Shown: piece by piece, positions 60,708-64,000 of the stretch
Layout of the letters: every line of letters starts with the position of its first letter
Numbering within the stretch: the first letter of the stretch is position 1
Source: Streptomyces adustus
Lineage (GTDB): Bacteria; Actinomycetota; Actinomycetes; Streptomycetales; Streptomycetaceae
Assembly (NCBI RefSeq): GCF_009377175.1
Contig: NZ_VJZD01000010.1
Span: forward strand, 1-64,000
Reading direction: 5' to 3'
Length of the DNA: 64,000 bases
Notes under the pieces: generated by a model
The model's input: only the letters and a program-made list of their open reading frames with translations
Told to the model about the DNA's origin: nothing
Database searches by the model: none
Program-made: the position numbers and the translations under genes

Positions 60708-61896
60708 GCGGATTCACGCTTTCTGTGCTGATCACTTCGTGACGGATGCTGTCGACGATTCGCGGGCGGTGCATGGCTTGGGAGACGGCGTCGATACGGT
60801 CGCTCAGTTCGGAGGTGGACTGCGGAGCGGGATTGCCGGAGTGATGAAGGGGTCCTGCTCCTCGATAGGCGTCGGTGGCTGCCTGCACGGTGATCGCCCC
60901 GGCGATGCCGTGTGCTGCCTTCTCGGTGTGCGTGCCGAGCGCTGCCGTGTACGCCCGCGCGTAGAGACCGTCGTCCACATAAGGAGAGAGCAGACGCAGG
61001 GCGTCGTGAATGCGTTGTCGGCGTTGCAGCAGACGCAGGTCCAGGGGTGCCCACACTCCGATGCGGGCCTTGGCCGCCGCCGGGGACAGCAGGCGGGTCG
61101 CTCGCCACAGGGGGTACAGCCGGCGGTACTCACGTTGGTCACGGGTCCACTTCTGGAGGAAGGGTCCCGCCTGGGGAACGATGAAGCCCATGGCCACCAA
61201 AATGGCCTCCAGGAGTGCGAACGGCGGTGCCGCCTGTGTGCTGAGGGCATCCCAGTCGGTTCCGGCCCAGCGAGCTCCGATCGCGGCCCACTTCGCCGCG
61301 TCGTAGAGAAGACCGAAGGCGAACCCCGACTGCAGGCAGACCACTCCCGACTTCATCCAGCGGTTCTCCACCTGGGGAAACCACTTCCAGAGCATGTAGG
61401 CGGCGACCAGCGCCGACACCATGTGCGCCAGGAGGTAGAGCAGGATGTGCTCGCGCATCCAAGCGGTGCCGGCGTAGTAGGTGTCCAGGTCGTAGATCCG
61501 CGGGACGGGGACATCCGCCAGAAGGAACGTCACCCACAGGGCGGCGATGACACCCGCATAGACGAGGTAGATCAGGCGCATCCGGCGCCGACGCCGCTCG
61601 GACGGCTCTTCCCGCCACCGCATGATCATGGTCAGGCTCGTGGCGCAGAACGCGGTGAGGAACGAATAGGCCCACGGCGCGGCGATGTTCGGGACGCCGG
61701 TCCATTGGTTGAGCCGCTCGATGTTGGCGGGCGTGATGACGACGAGGACGGCTGCGGCCCAGGTCAGCAGCAGCGTGGTCGCCCGCACGTCCGGATCGCG
61801 CCAGGCACGCAGAAGCGTCGGGAACTTCAGAACAAGCGCCAGCACCAACAGCACGGTCGGTATCGCATAGGAAATGTGTAAGTTCGCGACGGTCAC
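60700..61896 (-). CDS. Seven-TM membrane protein (MAB_1171c-type putative transporter)
   Basis: A 398-residue protein. Seven predicted helices: ISYAIPTVLLVLALVLKFPT, RATTLLLTWAAAVLVVITPA, WAYSFLTAFCATSLTMIMRW, RLIYLVYAGVIAALWVTFLL, HILLYLLAHMVSALVAAYML, VVCLQSGFAFGLLYDAAKWA and LLEAILVAMGFIVPQAGPFL. The C-terminal ~160 residues are cytosolic: REYRRLYPLWRATRL and RIHDALRLLSPYVD. This layout matches actinobacterial proteins annotated 'MAB_1171c family putative transporter', which usually lie beside XRE and ImmA/IrrE-like genes. GTG 61896 overlaps the upstream TGA. Function unknown. Confidence 0.75.
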   Translation of the reverse strand: MTVANLHISYAIPTVLLVLALVLKFPTLLRAWRDPDVRATTLLLTWAAAVLVVITPANIERLNQWTGVPNIAAPWAYSFLTAFCATSLTMIMRWREEPSERRRRRMRLIYLVYAGVIAALWVTFLLADVPVPRIYDLDTYYAGTAWMREHILLYLLAHMVSALVAAYMLWKWFPQVENRWMKSGVVCLQSGFAFGLLYDAAKWAAIGARWAGTDWDALSTQAAPPFALLEAILVAMGFIVPQAGPFLQKWTRDQREYRRLYPLWRATRLLSPAAAKARIGVWAPLDLRLLQRRQRIHDALRLLSPYVDDGLYARAYTAALGTHTEKAAHGIAGAITVQAATDAYRGAGPLHHSGNPAPQSTSELSDRIDAVSQAMHRPRIVDSIRHEVISTESVNPHA

Positions 61897-62501
61897 AGGA
61901 TGCGCCCGCTTCTATGGCTCAGCGAAAGCGTGATGCGCCCTTCGACGGTGGCCGGGCTGAGGGGACCCTCCGCGTACCGGCCCCGCATCCAGGTGCGCAC
62001 CTCCCTGCCGAACAGCAGGCCGAAAGTCTCCGCGTCCACTTCGTGCTCGTCGGCGGATTCGGCTCGGGCCGCGACGGCCAGCACGGCTTCGCGGGGCACT
62101 TCGTGTGCGGCCAGGAACTGCTCCACGGCGCGCTGGATCGCCTCGGGCGTCCGGTCGGCGGTCAGGGCACGGGCGGCGGCCGGGTACCCGACCGGGTGCT
62201 CGCCGCAGTCACCCTGTTCCTCGTGCCATAACTCATGTCCCAGGATGACCAGTTGGGCCTCGGGGGCCGTGTGTTCCTCCACCACGATGATGGACTGGTC
62301 CGCGCAGTCGAGGCGCATGCCGGAGACGGGGATGTCCGGCGGGAACGCGCGGAACACAAGCCGGATCGGCCGACCTGCGCGCACGCTCATGGCTCGACAG
62401 AACTCCCGCATCACGACCTCAGGTTCAGCCGGCCGTTGGATCGACCGCGAGGCCTCCTCACCCAGGGCGGCGATCAGGAGTTTCATGGCCTTGGTACTCA
62501 T
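61893..62501 (-). CDS. HExxH putative metalloprotease (ImmA/IrrE-like)
   Basis: A 202-residue protein. The zinc-protease motif HELWHEEQGD (HExxH) lies near residue 88, preceded by SIIVVEEHTAPEAQLVILG, the pattern of ImmA/IrrE-like peptidases that cleave XRE repressors. A C-terminal helical half includes AESADEHEVDAETFGLLFGR. ATG 62501 is chosen (gggag upstream); it overlaps the XRE gene by 44 nt, and its own stop overlaps the 7-TM gene by GTGA. Inferred role: proteolysis or control of the adjacent regulator. Confidence 0.8.
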   Translation of the reverse strand: MSTKAMKLLIAALGEEASRSIQRPAEPEVVMREFCRAMSVRAGRPIRLVFRAFPPDIPVSGMRLDCADQSIIVVEEHTAPEAQLVILGHELWHEEQGDCGEHPVGYPAAARALTADRTPEAIQRAVEQFLAAHEVPREAVLAVAARAESADEHEVDAETFGLLFGREVRTWMRGRYAEGPLSPATVEGRITLSLSHRSGRIL

Positions 62502-63108
62502 CGTCAGGGTCTCCCTTCTGGGGCAGCACGGACCGCAGGACTCCGCCCAGGACGCGCTCGAGCTGATCACGGGTCATGGAACCGTCCGTGCGCAGATCCG
62601 CGCTCCGCACTCCGAACTTCTCCATCAGAGCCAGCACGGGGTCCGATTCAGGACCCTCCAAGCGACGCAGGACCGGCAGGAGGACCCGGTTGAGGGCCTC
62701 GTCGGCCGGTGCGGTGAAAAACGCCTCTCCCCCGTCGACCTGGAAGAAGTCCACCAGGCTGTGAAGGAGTTCGACACTCGGCACCTTTTTGCCGTCACAG
62801 ACCTGGCGGGCCCAGTATTCGGACACGCCCACCTGCTCGTGGATCTCCGCGGCGAGGTCCGACATGCGTGTGCGGGTACGGTCCAGACGGGCGGTGGCCA
62901 GCAATTTGATGCGCGCGCGAACACGGTCGTTGACACTGTCGTCCGGCGCACCGCCGCCACCGAGTAGGCTGCGGACGGTCTTTTCGGGCAGTGCTGTCTT
63001 CGCTGCCAGTTCGCGGGGGTCGAGCAGGTGTGACTGTTTGCCGTCCTCGGTGTCCATGTACGTCCTGAGGCGTTCCAGCGTCTCGCGGAGAGGCACCTTC
63101 GATTCCAC
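62458..63108 (-). CDS. XRE-like helix-turn-helix regulator
   Basis: A 216-residue DNA-binding protein. N-terminal segment ELAAKTALPEKTVRSLLGGG resembles one HTH, and a second region MSDLAAEIHEQVGVSEYWAR then QVCDGKKVPSVELLHSLVDF is the XRE-type HTH of antitoxin/ESX-linked regulators that precede HExxH partners (FFQVDGGEAFFT). A C-terminal domain follows (LMEKFGVRSADLRTDGSM). First gene of the four-gene operon; the 11-bp inverted repeat at 63188-63222 lies ~80 bp upstream. Confidence 0.82.
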   Translation of the reverse strand: MESKVPLRETLERLRTYMDTEDGKQSHLLDPRELAAKTALPEKTVRSLLGGGGAPDDSVNDRVRARIKLLATARLDRTRTRMSDLAAEIHEQVGVSEYWARQVCDGKKVPSVELLHSLVDFFQVDGGEAFFTAPADEALNRVLLPVLRRLEGPESDPVLALMEKFGVRSADLRTDGSMTRDQLERVLGGVLRSVLPQKGDPDDEYQGHETPDRRPG

Positions 63109-63187
63109 TGGTGTACTCCCGGGGTTGGGATTGCCACGCCGCGCTTCCGCGGCGCGCCTGGCAGCCTACGCACCCCCACTCCGTCCA

Positions 63188-63222
63188 TCAACGATCGATG
63201 AGCAGCCGAATTCGATCGTTGA
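63188..63222. promoter_or_regulatory. Inverted repeat upstream of the XRE operon
   Basis: tcaacgatcga (63188-63198) and tcgatcgttga (63212-63222) are perfect 11-bp inverted arms around 13 nt. Position ~80-115 bp upstream of the XRE start makes it a candidate operator. The rest of 63109-63512 shows no gene I can support. Confidence 0.65.
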
Positions 63223-63512
63223 CGGAACTCATCACCATGTGCGGCCGGATCACGGCCGAGCACGCACACCAGGGAGAGTGGCAGCCCCACTCCGCAAGCG
63301 TCCTCAGCCAGCGCTACGAGGCTGCCGCGCCGCTCGCGGACGTATCCCGGGGGCTCACCAGAACTCGCCGCGGAATGCGCAGGGTCGAGACCCTGGCACG
63401 CCAGAAATTCCACGACCGCACCCTGGCGACCGGCACTCAACCACCGTCGCCCTGAACGGGGATTGTGGCTTCCATCATGGCGGTCGTGATCTTGTACTGG
63501 TGAGATCGCCGG

Positions 63513-63650
63513 ATGTTCGACCGTGAAGACCGGGGCGGCTACTGCGACATCACCGTGTGGAGCACGTCCGGAGCCCTCCCGGACGACCAAGCCCTCGTCG
63601 ACATCGCCGAGAAGGTTCTTCCGCGGATCCCCGAACGATCCGCCCGGTGA
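63513..63650 (+). pseudogene. Orphan 45-codon reading frame, probable 3' gene fragment
   Basis: ATG 63513 begins FDREDRGGYCDITVWSTSGA then LPDDQALVDIAEKVLPRIPE, ending TGA. GC3 and composition are protein-like, but there is no RBS, an in-frame TGA lies 12 nt upstream, and the sequence looks like the end of a longer (perhaps exported) protein. I cannot assign a family. Confidence 0.3.
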
Positions 63651-63710
63651 GACGCCGACGGGACTTCGGCCTTCGGCAGCAGCGTCGCTCGGTGGCCCCG
63701 CCTCGAACGC

Positions 63711-63762
63711 GCACGACACCGGCGGCGTAAGCCCCGGCACGACACCGGCGGCGTAAGCCCCG
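63711..63762. repeat. Perfect 26-bp tandem duplication
   Basis: Copy 1 63711-63736 and copy 2 63737-63762 are identical, ending 25 bp before the start of the last gene and so lying in its promoter/leader region. Confidence 0.9.
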
Positions 63763-63787
63763 GGACGTGACGGCTAGGCTGCGGCGC

Positions 63788-64000
63788 ATGCTCGTGGCCG
63801 CTGCCATCTGTCCCTGCCTGCCGTCGCTCACGTTCGCGACGGACGTGGGCACGCCTGCCGCGCCGGAGCGGCTGCGCGTGGCGTGCGCGGAGGCGGTGGC
63901 GGCCGTACTGGCCGAGGATCCTGAGATCGTGGCCGTGGTCGGGCCCGGTACGCGGTCCTTTCTCCACGAGGAGGGATTCCTGCCGTCCGCACGGGAGCAC
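63788..64000 (+). CDS. Class III extradiol dioxygenase subunit B-like protein (3' end outside window)
   Basis: Only the first 71 codons are visible. MLVAAAICPCLPSLTFATDV then VACAEAVAAVLAEDPEIVAV and VVGPGTRSFLHEE match the N-terminus of a conserved Streptomyces protein annotated as class III extradiol dioxygenase subunit B-like (usual opening MLVAAAVCPCPPLLVPE). In S. coelicolor such a gene lies near miaB, miaA and dapF, so conserved chromosome may begin here. ATG 63788 is chosen by similarity. Metal ligands would lie partly beyond the edge. Confidence 0.75.
   Translation, partial: MLVAAAICPCLPSLTFATDVGTPAAPERLRVACAEAVAAVLAEDPEIVAVVGPGTRSFLHEEGFLPSAREH

Noticed and set aside
63237-63455. 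Plus-strand frame beginning MCGRI, like SOS-associated peptidases (MCGRY/F)
   Set aside because: Only the first four residues match; none of the following conserved residues of that family appear.
1-64000. CRISPR arrays, tRNA/rRNA genes, insertion sequences, integrases, attachment sites
   Set aside because: No regularly spaced repeats, clover-leaf sequences, transposase or integrase motifs were found by reading; the only repeats are three two-copy tandem duplications.

Overview
High-GC DNA with strong G/C third-codon bias, GTG/TTG starts, four-base GTGA/ATGA gene overlaps, many one- and two-component regulators, FtsX-type ABC systems, and several lipoprotein and secreted genes. The window most likely comes from a Streptomyces (or close relative) chromosome, probably an accessory or arm region, because unrelated small operons, each with its own regulator, are interspersed with decayed genes. 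No rRNA, tRNA, CRISPR array, transposase or phage gene was recognised.

Layout. 1-8.6 kb: 3' end of an AfsR/SARP-type TPR regulator, a small ADP-ribosylation/crystallin-J1-like protein, a divergent TetR/DHA2 drug-exporter pair with a shared palindromic operator, a cysteine-less thioredoxin-like protein, a HEAT-repeat protein, an acyl-CoA dehydrogenase remnant, an SDR lacking the catalytic Tyr, and CutA. 8.7-13.9 kb: MFS/DeoR divergent pair, MarR with palindromic operator, TetR/peroxiredoxin-like divergent pair with duplicated operator, VOC protein. 13.9-24.2 kb: RR-HK-membrane protein operon; then a lipoprotein-ABC-ABC-permease-RR operon with its probable histidine kinase divergent. 24.2-30.5 kb: glycosyltransferase/polysaccharide deacetylase operon, PepSY-like membrane protein divergent from an RR-HK pair, HD-domain phosphohydrolase. 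30.7-37.6 kb: lipoproteins, MarR/quinone oxidoreductase pair, decayed SDR and MerR genes, three conserved hypotheticals, TetR-EamA exporter pair.

37.8-50.4 kb is the most coherent block: GH65 phosphorylase-like enzyme, CBS-CBS-BON protein, DUF1918-HTH-PNPOx protein, double universal stress protein overlapping an APH/P-loop kinase-like protein, DUF2231 protein, phosphoketolase, DoxX protein and SulP transporter. The gene content resembles the mycobacterial DosR dormancy set (Rv2004c/Rv2005c/Rv2006, Hrp1, Rv1739c), which suggests a redox or hypoxia-survival island.

50.4-51.1 kb holds a fused remnant of an S-nitrosomycothiol reductase and a metallo-beta-lactamase-fold gene, broken by a deletion and a 35-bp tandem duplication. 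51.3-52.5 kb: small secreted protein and RibD/DHFR-like protein. 52.7-59.2 kb: sugar regulon: ABC binding protein and two permeases, LacI repressor, divergent GH2 glycosidase, with two near-identical palindromes for the repressor. 59.3-63.1 kb: tightly overlapped operon of XRE regulator, HExxH (ImmA/IrrE-like) protein, seven-TM protein and FAD-dependent oxidoreductase, which is the best candidate here for an uncharacterised system. The right edge carries the 5' end of a class III extradiol dioxygenase-like gene.

Three perfect two-copy tandem duplications (22, 35 and 26 bp) and at least five decayed gene fragments mark recent small-scale rearrangement.
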